Shown: in pieces, positions 1-8,872 of the stretch
Position numbering within the stretch: position 1 is the stretch's first letter
Layout: the number at the start of each line of letters is the position of its first letter
Assembly: GCF_014696715.1 (NCBI RefSeq)
Contig: NZ_JACJQO010000006.1
Coordinates: 62,001 to 126,000 of the forward strand
Length of the DNA: 64,000 nt
Source: Pseudanabaena sp. FACHB-2040
GTDB taxonomy: Bacteria; Cyanobacteriota; Cyanobacteriia; Phormidesmidales; Phormidesmidaceae
Reading direction: 5' to 3'
Program-made: the position numbers and the translations under genes
Notes under the pieces: model-generated
The model's database searches: none
What the model saw: the letters and a program-made list of their open reading frames with translations, nothing else
What the model was told of the DNA's origin: nothing

Positions 1-123
1 TTTAGGGAAGCACTATTCTACGCTGCACTAGCCTGGTTTAGAATTAGCGATCGCACCTCCCCAAGCCCCATAGCAATATTTAAAGCGCAGGTAGCTCGCT
101 ATAGTGTAGACAGGGTAGAAATC

Positions 124-1341
124 CTAAGCCCGACATAAGTCAGCACTCAAGCGGCTTTCACAGGCGGATAGTTCCGAGGCCGTCAAGTCTTCTGCATCAA
201 CATCGCGGCGCAACACTCTACCGTTGTGGCCTGTAATCTGCCGGGGCAGCTGCTCCAGCTCAATCAGCTGAAGCGTTTGCATGTCGTAGGTGGTGTAGGT
301 CGTCAGATCGGGGGAGGCAAAGCTGATATCCATCACGGTCAAGGCTTTTTGGGGCGGCAGTTGACTGTCAATAAATGGACGTGGCCCAGAGCCTAAAATG
401 CCTGTGTGTAAAAGCTGTAGCTGACCTTTGTGAGCAGGGTAGTAGGCGTGCTGGTGACCACTGATGTAGGTGTGAACCTGATGTCGCTCCAACATTTCCT
501 GCAGTGAGTCGGCATTGGCTAGAACTTCACCCGGCTTGTCGCGCCCCACAGCAATACCGTAGAGGGGCAAGTGTCCTAGCAAAATCTTGAGTTTGGCCGA
601 CTGGGCTGCGGGGCTCTCTAGCGCCTGCTCAACCCAATCGAGTTTGTCTTGAGGTAGCAAGTGAGATGAACCATCCCAAGCCAGAAAGAAAAGGTCGTCT
701 AACTTGAAGGTGTAATAGAACGGAAACTCGTAGCGATCGACGAACTCAACGCCAGGATCATGGCCTGGATCGATCCAGTAGTCCGTCGCCACCTGCCGCT
801 CGCGCTCAAACAAAAAACTGCCCGACGCACTCTGAGCGCTTGATGCATCATGATTGCCAACGGTAAATCCAAAGGGCAGCTTTGCTTGCCGCAAAGGGGC
901 TGTAACGTGTTCGTCAAAAGCTGCCCACATAGCCTTGAGCTGATCTTCAGAGAGGGTTGGGTTTTGTCCAGCCACCATGTCGCCGCTGCATACCACGAGA
1001 TCGGGCTGCCAGAAGGGCAGCAGCGTCATGGCTTTATCCACTTCAGGATCGTAATCGGTCGAGCCGTAGGCACTGTTTAAGTCGCTGATGACGACTAGGC
1101 GCACGTCACCTCGGGGCGGGTTGTAGAGGCCGTTTGGCTCTGCACTGGCAACGATAGCCTCTGTTGCAGGGGGCAGCGGCATTTCTTTGGGGACGGGAAC
1201 TGCTGCCTGGGAAGTGTCCACGGTGGGGGAACTAGTGACTGGAGGCGTTTGCTCAGAGAGGCAAGCCTGGAGCGCCACGACCAGAAAAAACCCTACCAAG
1301 ATGCCGAGGAAAATTCGCAATAGCGATCGCCAAAACCGCAT
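124..1341 (-). CDS. Calcineurin-like metallophosphoesterase, predicted lipoprotein
   Basis: Predicted secreted or membrane-anchored phosphoesterase of 405 residues. The N-terminus is a hydrophobic signal ending in a lipobox (LQAC, Cys27), then a Ser/Thr/Pro-rich linker to about residue 75. The calcineurin-type metal motifs follow in order: SDLN near residue 87, GDM near 120, GNHD near 161, GHLPLYG near 257 and GHQHAYYP near 296. These residues bind two metal ions in the family. The substrate cannot be read from sequence. It resembles the second phosphoesterase in this window at 24200-25309 along its whole catalytic domain (shared SYGSTDY/AYGSTDY, GNHDASS and HAYYPA segments), so the two are paralogues. 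It lies 241 bases downstream of gvpJ beyond two hairpins, so co-transcription with the gas vesicle genes is unlikely. Confidence 0.85.
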   Translation of the reverse strand: MRFWRSLLRIFLGILVGFFLVVALQACLSEQTPPVTSSPTVDTSQAAVPVPKEMPLPPATEAIVASAEPNGLYNPPRGDVRLVVISDLNSAYGSTDYDPEVDKAMTLLPFWQPDLVVCSGDMVAGQNPTLSEDQLKAMWAAFDEHVTAPLRQAKLPFGFTVGNHDASSAQSASGSFLFERERQVATDYWIDPGHDPGVEFVDRYEFPFYYTFKLDDLFFLAWDGSSHLLPQDKLDWVEQALESPAAQSAKLKILLGHLPLYGIAVGRDKPGEVLANADSLQEMLERHQVHTYISGHQHAYYPAHKGQLQLLHTGILGSGPRPFIDSQLPPQKALTVMDISFASPDLTTYTTYDMQTLQLIELEQLPRQITGHNGRVLRRDVDAEDLTASELSACESRLSADLCRA

Positions 1342-1501
1342 AAGTAATCGTGCTCAGCGTGAACTATGGGCAACTGAACCCCCTATAAATAACGCACAAA
1401 AAAGAGATACTTACAACCCGCTACCCAACTCACCTATAGCTATGCCCTGCAAGAGGTGAAGTTGCCGCTACAGAAATAGCGGTAGGTGAGTGCGATCGCA
1501 A

Positions 1502-1538
1502 CGAGAGACCAAGTTTCTTCAAGAAACCCGGTCTCTCG
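1502..1538. repeat. Palindromic intergenic repeat (hairpin), possible gvpJ terminator
   Basis: Inverted repeat: CGAGAGACC at 1502-1510 pairs with GGTCTCTCG at 1530-1538. Inside, after a 2x2 mismatch, GTTTCTT pairs with AAGAAAC around a single C. It resembles the palindromes built on AAGAAACCCGG/GGTTTCTT that are scattered between genes in many filamentous cyanobacteria (recalled, not searched). A smaller hairpin, CCGCTA/TAGCGG at 1465-1482, lies beside it. It sits 45 bases past the gvpJ stop. The T-rich tract is on the plus-strand side, so it is not a classical terminator for gvpJ. Confidence 0.6.
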
Positions 1539-1582
1539 CTGTATCTCTTTTTGCACCATCGCTCGAAAATTAAGCTGATAGC

Positions 1583-1924
1583 TTACTCCTGAGCAGCCTT
1601 TAGGGCTCTCAGTTCAGCTTCTAAAGTTTCCAGACGACTCTGGAGCTGCTGATTGGTTGCCAGCAGTTCCTGATTGCGGCTACTCAAGTAGGGATCGTTT
1701 TCCCACCAGTTGATGCCGATTTCACGGGCTTTGTCCACCGACGAGATCAGCAGACGAATGCGGATACTCAGCAGTTCGGTAGACCCAACCGAAATCGAGA
1801 TATCTCCGGCGATGACCACACCTTTGTCTAGCACCCGTTCTAAGACGTCTGCAAGGGACGAACCCTGGGTAGAGGTTGTGATAGCGCGGTTGGGTTGGGG
1901 GCGAGAGAGAGGAGTTGCAGTCAT
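1583..1924 (-). CDS. gvpJ: Gas vesicle protein GvpJ
   Basis: Minor gas vesicle shell-type protein of 113 residues. Residues about 23-80 carry the GvpA-family fold signature ([20 protein letters not shown], then [17 protein letters not shown]) and the [12 protein letters not shown] segment typical of cyanobacterial GvpJ. A C-terminal coiled coil follows from about residue 83. In characterised systems GvpJ is a GvpA paralogue needed for vesicle nucleation. The start ATG overlaps the gvpN stop as ATGA, so the two are translationally coupled. It is the last gas vesicle gene here; gvpK, gvpF/L, gvpG, gvpV and gvpW do not follow, although they do in Anabaena-type clusters. Confidence 0.93.
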   Translation of the reverse strand: MTATPLSRPQPNRAITTSTQGSSLADVLERVLDKGVVIAGDISISVGSTELLSIRIRLLISSVDKAREIGINWWENDPYLSSRNQELLATNQQLQSRLETLEAELRALKAAQE

Positions 1925-3246
1925 GCCTGATGCTCTAGCTCAGAATAGGGGCGGTAGACCGAGGGTTGGCTGACCTGCTCATGCTTCATCAGCAGGCCCT
2001 GGTCCAGCATAGATTTCAAAGCATTGACCACTTGAAAGCGGTTCAACTGTAGGGACTCCTCAATGTCGGATAGCTTAGCTTCGCCCTGTTCCAGAATGAA
2101 GCTATGGATGCGAGCTTCATGAGGATTTTCCTCAGCTGGAATGGAGCCATCCTCAGCTTTGGTTGCCAGGGAGGTTTCTTGAGCCAAGGAGGTTTCTTGA
2201 GGTAGAGAGGCTTCTTGAGGAATGAGTTCAGTCTGCAGAATGGACTGCTCAACCCATTCGGTGGACGCTTGCTCTGATTTTGGTTGCTCCCCGTGCAGAC
2301 GGGCGGTACTAGGTTCGCTTTGCAGTTTTTCAGCTACCAGAATTTCCGTTTCCGCTTCCTGTGCTCCAACTAGAGAGTTGAAGACCTCCCAGAGGTGACG
2401 GGTGGCATCGGGCAGAGCTTCTTTAGATCGAGAAAGCAGCACGTCACTGCACACATCACGAAACTCTGGGTCTTCGGCCAGGGTGGGGATCTGGTGCTGC
2501 TGGCAAATCGTGGCGATCATAAGGCTGGGCCGCAGGCTAGAAACCATATCGGGGGCCATGTTAGCGTGGAAGTTTCGCACAACTCTAACCACAGTTAGGG
2601 CCGAGGCGGCCTCTAGTCCCACCTTTTGCACTAAAATTTGCTGCTGAGTTAGCTCGTCTGGTTCTGGCATATCAATGGTGATTAGCCGGTCTAGCAAAGC
2701 ATCCTGGGTACCGTGAACGCCGCAGTATTCTTCTGGGTTTGAGGTGAAAATTCCCCGGAAATGGGGGCTCACCCGAATATACTCAGAGCGATTGTTGTTG
2801 GGCGGCAGCACCAGCAACTTCTCTTCCAGGGCCGAGAGCAGGACGTTGTTAACCTCAGGACGAGAGCGGTTAAATTCGTCGTAGACCAGAGTAAACCCCT
2901 CGCGACAGGCCAGCGTCAGACGAGAATCAACCCAGTTCTGGCGCAGTTCGTCCTCGACTTTAACAACGCTGTGAATGTAGTTGTCTACGACTTTTTTGCG
3001 GGTATAGCCCGTCTGATTACCAATCAAGTCTGAGGTCTTAAATTCATCGTCTCCAAAGAGAAGCATGATGGGTCGACCGAGCAGATCAGCTAGGTGTAGG
3101 CCCAGCGTGGTTTTTCCGGTGCCTGCCGGACCTTTCAGGTGAATAGAGTAACCCGACTGAAGGTAGCGCAAGGCGCGGCGGGCAATTCGCTCGGTTGTGG
3201 GCGTGCTAACAAAGTGGCGGGGGCGGGCTTGGAGCACAGTGTTCAC
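1921..3246 (-). CDS. gvpN: Gas vesicle AAA+ ATPase GvpN with C-terminal winged-helix-like extension
   Basis: MoxR-type AAA+ ATPase of gas vesicle assembly, 441 residues. The core (about 1-300) has Walker [10 protein letters not shown] near residue 40, Walker B LVYDEFNR near 122 and a sensor segment FTSNPEEY near 170. After it comes an acidic linker (about 300-373) with imperfect repeats of QE(A/T)SL. The last domain (374-441) is a predicted winged helix: helix IHSFILEQ, then [21 protein letters not shown]. The same domain ends GvpC, encoded just upstream. Family GvpN proteins are often about 300-400 residues, so this is at the long end. The ATG overlaps the gvpC stop by four bases, and the gvpN stop overlaps gvpJ in the same way. 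Confidence 0.92.
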   Translation of the reverse strand: MNTVLQARPRHFVSTPTTERIARRALRYLQSGYSIHLKGPAGTGKTTLGLHLADLLGRPIMLLFGDDEFKTSDLIGNQTGYTRKKVVDNYIHSVVKVEDELRQNWVDSRLTLACREGFTLVYDEFNRSRPEVNNVLLSALEEKLLVLPPNNNRSEYIRVSPHFRGIFTSNPEEYCGVHGTQDALLDRLITIDMPEPDELTQQQILVQKVGLEAASALTVVRVVRNFHANMAPDMVSSLRPSLMIATICQQHQIPTLAEDPEFRDVCSDVLLSRSKEALPDATRHLWEVFNSLVGAQEAETEILVAEKLQSEPSTARLHGEQPKSEQASTEWVEQSILQTELIPQEASLPQETSLAQETSLATKAEDGSIPAEENPHEARIHSFILEQGEAKLSDIEESLQLNRFQVVNALKSMLDQGLLMKHEQVSQPSVYRPYSELEHQA

Positions 3247-4298
3247 AGGACAGCTTCCTCTTGGACGTGATAAATCCGGTCTTCCTGAACAATTAGTTCT
3301 TTCTGAATCAGCGATCGCAATGCATCAACTGCCTGAAAGCGACTAATTCCCAGCTCTGATTCAATCTCGGTCAACCGCGCTCCATGACTTTTGTGGAGGT
3401 AGTTGTAGATCAACTCTTCAACGTGATCGCTTTTAGGCTCAGCGACTTCTGGTGCCGGTGCGGGCAAGGGGACAGCGACAGCCATCGGCGTAGGTAGGAT
3501 GGGTGGAACTGCCGGAACCACAGGCTGAGTCGTTAGGGCCGCAGTGGGGAGTGCTACCACCTCTCGGTGACGGTGAGCCTGGGCTTGAGCCTGAGGCTGT
3601 GATTGGACTACCGCAGGCTGGAGTAAGGGAGTACCTGTGACGCTTTGGCCCCAAACTTGAGCTGTTAGCTCAGCTCGAAAGTTGCGTAGGCCCTGACGAA
3701 AATCCGCTAGATCGTGGAATAAAGCTTCTACTTCTTCTGCCAAAGCCTGGCGCTGCTGCTGCCGTTGTTCTTGGCGTGGGGCTGCAGCAGCGTGACGGGC
3801 AATCGTGAGGGCGTTCAGGGCTGCCGCCACTTCTGTTTTCAGTTCAGTGACGTAAGCTTCTAGCTCAGGAAGGAGTTGCGATCGCAGCATTGCCTGCGCC
3901 TGCCGATGCCCTGCTCGTAGGCTCGCTGTTTCCTGGCGCAGGTTGGCTACTCGGCGCTGCAGACGTTGTAAATCTTGGGCAATCTCCAGGCGCAGGTCAC
4001 TCACAACGGCCTCGAGTTCCTGCTGATCGGCGGCCAATTTTTGTCTTAGGACCTGGGCCTGAGTTAATCGATGCTGCCGGGCCTGAGCCAACCAAAGAGC
4101 GGTCTCATCCTGCAAGTTTATATGCAGCTGGTTCAGGGCCTGGCGTAGCTGGGCAGCGTTAGCAAAGCGTTCCTGCTGCCAACCGTCGAGAGCAGCATAG
4201 ACCTGCTGCCGCCGTTGAGCAACGATTTCCTGGCGTAGTTGCCTTGCTGCCTGCCACTGATCATTAAATGCAGCCACAGGAATGCTCTCCTTGTGCAA
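3243..4298 (-). CDS. gvpC: Gas vesicle protein GvpC with C-terminal winged-helix-like domain
   Basis: Likely outer-surface strengthening protein of the gas vesicle, 351 residues. Residues 1 to about 215 are almost continuous helix, rich in Gln, Arg, Ala and Leu, with degenerate repeats about 30-36 residues apart (LRQEI, LRQAL, LRQKL, LRQET), comparable to the 33-residue repeats of cyanobacterial GvpC. A Pro/Ala/Val-rich linker follows (about 220-288), then a compact domain at 290-351 ([29 protein letters not shown]) that matches the C-terminus of GvpN. Known cyanobacterial GvpC proteins are usually under 200 residues, so the linker and last domain are additions. It follows gvpA by about 220 bases, the standard gene order. 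Confidence 0.82.
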   Translation of the reverse strand: MHKESIPVAAFNDQWQAARQLRQEIVAQRRQQVYAALDGWQQERFANAAQLRQALNQLHINLQDETALWLAQARQHRLTQAQVLRQKLAADQQELEAVVSDLRLEIAQDLQRLQRRVANLRQETASLRAGHRQAQAMLRSQLLPELEAYVTELKTEVAAALNALTIARHAAAAPRQEQRQQQRQALAEEVEALFHDLADFRQGLRNFRAELTAQVWGQSVTGTPLLQPAVVQSQPQAQAQAHRHREVVALPTAALTTQPVVPAVPPILPTPMAVAVPLPAPAPEVAEPKSDHVEELIYNYLHKSHGARLTEIESELGISRFQAVDALRSLIQKELIVQEDRIYHVQEEAVL

Positions 4299-4520
4299 AG
4301 AACGGGTAGCTAAAGAACGTAAAGATCAATCTCAGAAGTGATTGACTGAGCTAACCAGATCTCTCCCGCCTGTTTTAGAATAGGGACAGCCTTGAAGTAC
4401 AGGCAGGAGCCGGATCAGGTTAGACATCACCCTTAGAGATAGAGCGTTAGGAAGCTGTGGTCGAGGCAGGATTCCTAATGCCATAGTCTGTCAGGAAGTA
4501 ATTTAGATGATGCAGTCGGC

Positions 4521-4739
4521 CTAAACGGCAGGAACAGCAGCCTGAGCGGTCAGACCAACGGCTTCTGCGTACTTCAGGTAGGTTTCTACCGAAGCGATTA
4601 CGACTCGGGCTTCCACAGCTAGCAGTTCGATACCGACTAGGGAGACGCGGACCCAAGCATCAATTACGATGCCCTTGTCCAGAATGCGGTCAACTACTTC
4701 TGCCAAGCTGGAAGATGAGTTTACTTTTTCAACAGCCAT
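4521..4739 (-). CDS. gvpA: Gas vesicle structural protein GvpA
   Basis: Main rib protein of the gas vesicle wall, 72 residues and near the canonical 70-71. The sequence starts [15 protein letters not shown] and contains [20 protein letters not shown] and [17 protein letters not shown], almost identical to other cyanobacterial GvpA. An in-frame upstream start would add eight unrelated residues; the ATG at 4739 is chosen because the family starts MAVEK. Only one gvpA copy is present, whereas many cyanobacteria carry several in tandem. The 221-base gap to gvpC presumably allows gvpA to be expressed far above gvpC. Confidence 0.97.
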   Translation of the reverse strand: MAVEKVNSSSSLAEVVDRILDKGIVIDAWVRVSLVGIELLAVEARVVIASVETYLKYAEAVGLTAQAAVPAV

Positions 4740-5174
4740 AGTCTTTAAACCCCAAAACGTCAAGAGTTAACTTATGTAGTCGGGAAAATTCCCGGTGAGA
4801 GTCTCCAATGCCGATAGATGTAAGACCTATCGAAATGGTTGGTGTGCAAAGGTTTTATGGATGCACACTTGGTAGTTTGCCCAGATTCGGTGAGCGATCG
4901 CAGCGGGAACTAAAAAAGTTACCTCTAGGTCTAGCAGCAGGTTTTCACCAAAACTGGGGATCCAGAGCAGAAAATACGAATGAGCTGTCTTGGGTACTCT
5001 CTGCCACTGTTTGACGTAGAAAAGCACCGTCAGAAGCGCTAATACGCAATTCCTTACTGAGCCAAACTTAAAGTTCCCGGTTGAGTCTTAGAGATTCACA
5101 TTCCGGTAGAGACTGCAATACTTGTTAAAAATCCCTTAAGGTAATTTATAGAAGCCCCCTCTCGCCCTGCTTTG
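4740..5174. promoter_or_regulatory. gvpA upstream region with two small palindromes
   Basis: Gap of 435 bases between the divergent gvpA and TPR genes; it must hold the gvp operon promoter. Two inverted repeats lie close to gvpA: CGGGAA-AA-TTCCCG at 4781-4794 (42-55 bases before the ATG) and CGATAG/CTATCG at 4812-4832 with a 9-base loop. They could be operators or 5' leader hairpins. I could not identify a convincing -10/-35 pair. Open frames in this gap have no family resemblance. Confidence 0.4.
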
Positions 5175-5645
5175 ATGGAAAACACTCCGATCTCCGATTT
5201 GCTTGATGCTTTAAAGCATCCTGATGAAGCGATTCGGCAAGAGGCCACCGATGAGCTCTGGCGTCTCTGGTTTCAGCAGAAGGGCATCTACGCCACCCAA
5301 CAGCTGATGAAAAGCCAGACGCTACTCGAAACAGGTCAGTTTGAGGCAGCAGCAGACTTGCTCTCTGGCATCATTCAGGGGCAGCCCGATTTTGCCGAAG
5401 CCTGGAACCGGCGAGCAGTGCTGTATTTTACCCAGAAGCGTTATTGGGATGCGATCGCAGACTGTGAGCAGGTGATCAAGCTCATTCCCTATCACTTCGG
5501 GGCACTCCACGGACTGGGCCTCTGCCATGCAGCGCTGGGAAATTATGGAGCTGCTATCCAAGCCTTTCGCAAAGCTCTAGAGGTACAGCCGTTTTCTCTC
5601 ATTAATCAGCGGTTAATTTTGGAGTGTACGGCGAAGCTGAGCTAG
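5175..5645 (+). CDS. Tetratricopeptide repeat protein
   Basis: Small cytoplasmic TPR protein of 156 residues. At least two and a half TPR units are visible from about residue 38: the segment with GQFEAAADLL, then FAEAWNRRAVLYFTQKRYWD, then FGALHGLGLCHAALGNYGAA. Such repeats form a helical scaffold for protein binding; the partner is unknown. An N-terminal helix (about 1-35) precedes them. The ATG at 5175 is preferred over a TTG three bases earlier. It lies 120 bases before ispG in the same direction, with no obvious functional link. Confidence 0.85.
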   Translation: MENTPISDLLDALKHPDEAIRQEATDELWRLWFQQKGIYATQQLMKSQTLLETGQFEAAADLLSGIIQGQPDFAEAWNRRAVLYFTQKRYWDAIADCEQVIKLIPYHFGALHGLGLCHAALGNYGAAIQAFRKALEVQPFSLINQRLILECTAKLS

Positions 5646-5765
5646 AGAGGCAATGTCGTCTCTACCGCATCTAAATCGCCCCGATCTGTGGCAACCTGAG
5701 TATTGAACTGTGAAACGTCATTGAAATTAGGACGGCACAGCAACTTTAAAGATTGAGTAGATCCT

Positions 5766-6995
5766 ATGCAGACGCTACCATCTCCCCCGACCTCGTCCTC
5801 TGCGATCGCATCCAACCCTGGGTTTGACACCACTATCCATCGACGCAAGACCCGACCTGTCAAGGTGGGCGACGTCATCATCGGTGGAGGTTACCCGGTA
5901 GTTGTCCAGTCGATGATTAATGAAGACACCCTGGACATTGACGGGTCTGTAGCCGCCATTCAGCGACTGCACGAGATCGGCTGCGAAATTGTCCGGGTCA
6001 CTGTGCCTAGCATGGCCCATGCCAAAGCCCTAGCTGACATCCGCAAAAAGCTAGAAGCCACCTACCGACCTGTGCCCTTAGTGGCAGACGTTCACCATAA
6101 CGGCATGAAAATTGCCCTAGAAGTGGCTAAGCACGTTGACAAAGTGCGGATCAACCCCGGCCTCTATGTCTTTGAAAAGCCCCAGGCAGAGCGCACCGGC
6201 TATACCCAGCAAGAGTTTGAAGATATCGGTCAGAAAATCCGGGAAACTCTAGAGCCCCTAGTGATTTCTCTGCGAGACCAGGGCAAAGCCATGCGTATTG
6301 GGGTCAACCACGGCTCCTTGGCAGAACGCATGCTCTTTACTTACGGCGATACGCCAGAAGGCATGGTGGAATCGGCCTTAGAGTTTATCCGTATTTGCGA
6401 GTCTTTGGACTTCCGGAATTTAGTTATCTCCCTCAAGGCTTCGCGGGTGCCGGTCATGGTCGCCGCTTACCGGCTAATGGCCCAACGCATGGACGAACTG
6501 GGCATGGACTATCCCCTACACCTAGGCGTCACTGAGGCAGGCGACGGCGAGTATGGCCGGATCAAGTCCACAGCAGGGATCGCCCCTTTGCTAGCCGACG
6601 GCATCGGTGACACTATCCGGGTTTCTTTGACCGAAGCCCCTGAAAAAGAAATTCCGGTGTGCTACAGCATCCTGCAAGCTCTAGGGCTGCGTAAGACGAT
6701 GGTGGAGTACGTGGCCTGCCCGTCCTGTGGACGCACGCTGTTCAACCTGGAAGACGTGCTGCACGAGGTGCGAGAGGCCACTAAGCACCTCACGGGGTTG
6801 GACATCGCTGTCATGGGCTGTATTGTCAATGGCCCTGGGGAAATGGCAGATGCAGACTATGGGTACGTGGGTAAAACCCCTGGCTATATCTCCCTCTATC
6901 GGGGCCGGGAAGAGATTAAGAAAGTGCCTGAGGACCAGGGAGTCGCAGAGCTGATTAACCTAATCAAGGCCGATGATCGCTGGGTTGATCCTTAG
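5766..6995 (+). CDS. ispG: 4-hydroxy-3-methylbut-2-en-1-yl diphosphate synthase (IspG/GcpE)
   Basis: Penultimate enzyme of the MEP isoprenoid pathway; it converts MEcPP to HMBPP using a [4Fe-4S] cluster and, in cyanobacteria, ferredoxin electrons. The 409-residue protein shows the TIM-barrel start ([18 protein letters not shown]), [26 protein letters not shown] and INPG, and ends with the cluster ligands in CPSCGR and [10 protein letters not shown]. Length matches the short bacterial form with no plant-type insert. Residues 1-25 are a variable leader. A weak nested hairpin overlaps the stop codon (CTTAGCG 6991-6997 with CGCTAAG 7018-7024). Confidence 0.97.
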   Translation: MQTLPSPPTSSSAIASNPGFDTTIHRRKTRPVKVGDVIIGGGYPVVVQSMINEDTLDIDGSVAAIQRLHEIGCEIVRVTVPSMAHAKALADIRKKLEATYRPVPLVADVHHNGMKIALEVAKHVDKVRINPGLYVFEKPQAERTGYTQQEFEDIGQKIRETLEPLVISLRDQGKAMRIGVNHGSLAERMLFTYGDTPEGMVESALEFIRICESLDFRNLVISLKASRVPVMVAAYRLMAQRMDELGMDYPLHLGVTEAGDGEYGRIKSTAGIAPLLADGIGDTIRVSLTEAPEKEIPVCYSILQALGLRKTMVEYVACPSCGRTLFNLEDVLHEVREATKHLTGLDIAVMGCIVNGPGEMADADYGYVGKTPGYISLYRGREEIKKVPEDQGVAELINLIKADDRWVDP

Positions 6996-7158
6996 CGCAG
7001 ATGCCCGCAGGCAAGCACGCTAAGCTCTGACAACAATTAACAAGTATGAAGATTCCAGGGACTTCCTATCAGTAGAGGGGGTCTCGGTATCTTCTACCAC
7101 TCTCCCCAGAGAGGCTTGTGCTAGATTGAGCGTAATTGGCCCGATCACAAGATTTTCT

Positions 7159-8466
7159 ATGGCGATTCCAAAGCGCGGACTAGTCCTGGGGGCGACAGCG
7201 GTAGCAGTAGCTGCAACCATTGTCACAGGGGCAGGCATTCATCTTTCCCAAAGCAAGGCCTTCTTTCAAGAGAGCCCGAAAGAGCTGGTTGATGAAGTCT
7301 GGCAACTCATTGACCGTAACTATGTCGATGCCACCTTCAATCAGGTGGATTGGGAGTCTGTTCGAACTGACTATTTAGGACGTTCCTACTCCAACCAGGA
7401 AGAAGCCTACGTGGCTGTCCGGGAGATGCTGGAGAAGCTAAACGATCCCTACACCCGGTTCATGGATCCCCAAGAATTCCGCAATATGCAGATCGATACC
7501 TCGGGCGAACTGACCGGGGTCGGGATTCAAATTTCTCAGGAGGAAGAGACTGAGGAGATCGTAGTAGTCTCTCCCATCGAAGACACGCCTGCCTTTGAAG
7601 CGGGTATCCGCCCGAAGGACGTGATCTTAGAGATTGACGGGGAATCTACTACAGGGATGGACCTGAATGCAGCGGTCAACCGGATTCGAGGCACAGAAGG
7701 ATCGCAGGTGCAGCTCAAGATCCGTCGAGGCAGCGAGGAAATCGAGTATGAGCTGACCCGAGCCCGGATTGAGATTCATCCAGTTCGCTATAGCTACCAG
7801 GAGGGGCCAGAAGGGCCAATTGGCTATATTCGGTTGACTCAGTTCAGCGCCAATGCGGCAGCGGAAATGCGCGAAGCCATTCAGGCCCTAGAGGGGCGGG
7901 ATGTTACTGGATATGTCCTTGATCTGCGATCCAATCCAGGAGGGTTACTGTACTCCAGCATTGACATCGCCCGCATGTGGATTGACTCTGGAACGATTGT
8001 GTCCACCGTGAATCGACAGGGTGTAACCGACGAGGAAGCTGCCAACAGTCGGGCTTTGACTAACAAACCCCTAGTGGTTCTAGTCGATGGCGGTTCTGCT
8101 AGCGCCAGCGAAATCCTCTCTGGAGCCCTGCAGGACAACGATCGGGCTACGCTAGTGGGCACTCGCACCTTTGGTAAGGGCTTGGTGCAGTCGGTTCGCA
8201 GTCTAGCTGATGGCTCCGGCGTTGCTGTGACGGTTGCCAAGTATCTGACCCCGAGTGGCCGAGATATCAACAAGCACGGCATTGATCCAGATGTGCAGGT
8301 TGACCTAAGCGACACCGATCGAGAGGCTCTAGCGGACAACCGCGATCTCATCGGCACTCCTGAAGATCCTCAATACGCACGAGGTCTAGAGGTGCTGACA
8401 GATGCCATTCGGGCAGCCCGAGGTACGAATGTAGGAACAACCTCAATCCCGACTCCCACCAACTAA
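7159..8466 (+). CDS. Carboxyl-terminal processing protease (S41, CtpA/CtpB type)
   Basis: Periplasmic or lumenal serine protease of 435 residues. An N-terminal hydrophobic segment (about residues 5-30) acts as signal or anchor. A PDZ domain follows around residues 100-185 (GVGIQISQ, GIRPKDVILEIDGEST). The S41 catalytic domain has the nucleophile in GGSASASEIL and the general-base lysine in TFGKGLVQ, the expected Ser/Lys dyad. In cyanobacteria CtpA matures the photosystem II D1 protein; this copy could be that enzyme or a CtpB/C relative, and sequence alone does not decide. ATG at 7159 is preferred over a TTG 33 bases upstream. A strong terminator follows. Confidence 0.93.
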   Translation: MAIPKRGLVLGATAVAVAATIVTGAGIHLSQSKAFFQESPKELVDEVWQLIDRNYVDATFNQVDWESVRTDYLGRSYSNQEEAYVAVREMLEKLNDPYTRFMDPQEFRNMQIDTSGELTGVGIQISQEEETEEIVVVSPIEDTPAFEAGIRPKDVILEIDGESTTGMDLNAAVNRIRGTEGSQVQLKIRRGSEEIEYELTRARIEIHPVRYSYQEGPEGPIGYIRLTQFSANAAAEMREAIQALEGRDVTGYVLDLRSNPGGLLYSSIDIARMWIDSGTIVSTVNRQGVTDEEAANSRALTNKPLVVLVDGGSASASEILSGALQDNDRATLVGTRTFGKGLVQSVRSLADGSGVAVTVAKYLTPSGRDINKHGIDPDVQVDLSDTDREALADNRDLIGTPEDPQYARGLEVLTDAIRAARGTNVGTTSIPTPTN

Positions 8467-8501
8467 AGGATCTAGCCAAAGGTTCGAGCTACCCGTAGCA
8501 G

Positions 8502-8548
8502 AGGAGTGTTGCGATGGTCCAAGTGGCTATTGCAACACTCCTTCTTTA
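8502..8548 (+). terminator. Intrinsic terminator of the CtpA-type protease gene
   Basis: AGGAGTGTTGC at 8502-8512 pairs perfectly with GCAACACTCCT at 8532-8542. With wobble pairs the stem can extend to 18 base pairs around the loop 8520-8524. A T-rich tract (TCTTTAT) follows. It begins 35 bases after the protease stop. Confidence 0.8.
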
Positions 8549-8606
8549 TCTAAAGAAAGCGCCTTACTCCAGCACAGAACAGCTTGATTCTGTCATTAAG
8601 ATGAGG

Positions 8607-8795
8607 CTATACGGGTTTGCACTTGCCCGAGCGAATCAGGCCTACCCGCCGAGCGACGGCTTCTGCCTCAGAAACGAAGGGACCCCACTGCTTAGCAGCT
8701 GTAGGGTCTGACTGGGGGATCTGGTCCGCTGTCATGATGGAACAGTGCCCAGCCTCAGTTTGCACGATGTACCAAGCTTTTGCAGTCTCGCTCAT
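8607..8795 (-). CDS. Small conserved cyanobacterial protein
   Basis: A 62-residue protein containing WYIVQTEAGHCSIM, then WGPFVSEAEAVARRVGLIRS and GKCKP near the C-terminus. I recognise this pattern from small proteins found across cyanobacteria, often labelled DDE transposase family protein, although nothing in the sequence is a transposase. Function unknown. The ATG at 8795 is preferred to an upstream TTG at 8807. It faces the terminator of the protease gene. An open frame on the other strand (8514-8711) starts inside that terminator and is not believable. Confidence 0.7.
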   Translation of the reverse strand: MSETAKAWYIVQTEAGHCSIMTADQIPQSDPTAAKQWGPFVSEAEAVARRVGLIRSGKCKPV

Positions 8796-8872
8796 AGGGA
8801 TTCTCAAAATAGTAGGCCGGTAATAGAGAACAAAGGGCTCAAACTAATCACGCCCTGCCCCCTTATTTCATC

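Noticed and set aside
7881-8357. 158-codon minus-strand open frame
   Set aside because: It is antisense to the catalytic domain of the protease and has the biased composition of a shadow frame.
8476-8500. GGTTCGAGCTACC resembling a tRNA T-arm
   Set aside because: The flanking bases cannot form the T-stem and no acceptor or anticodon stem is present.
8514-8711. Plus-strand open frame of 65 codons after the CtpA-type protease
   Set aside because: It starts inside the loop and right arm of the protease terminator, and the opposite strand carries a recognisable conserved small protein.
8607-8795. Transposase, from the name often given to this small protein family
   Set aside because: 62 residues without a DDE catalytic core, terminal inverted repeats or target duplication; not a mobile element.
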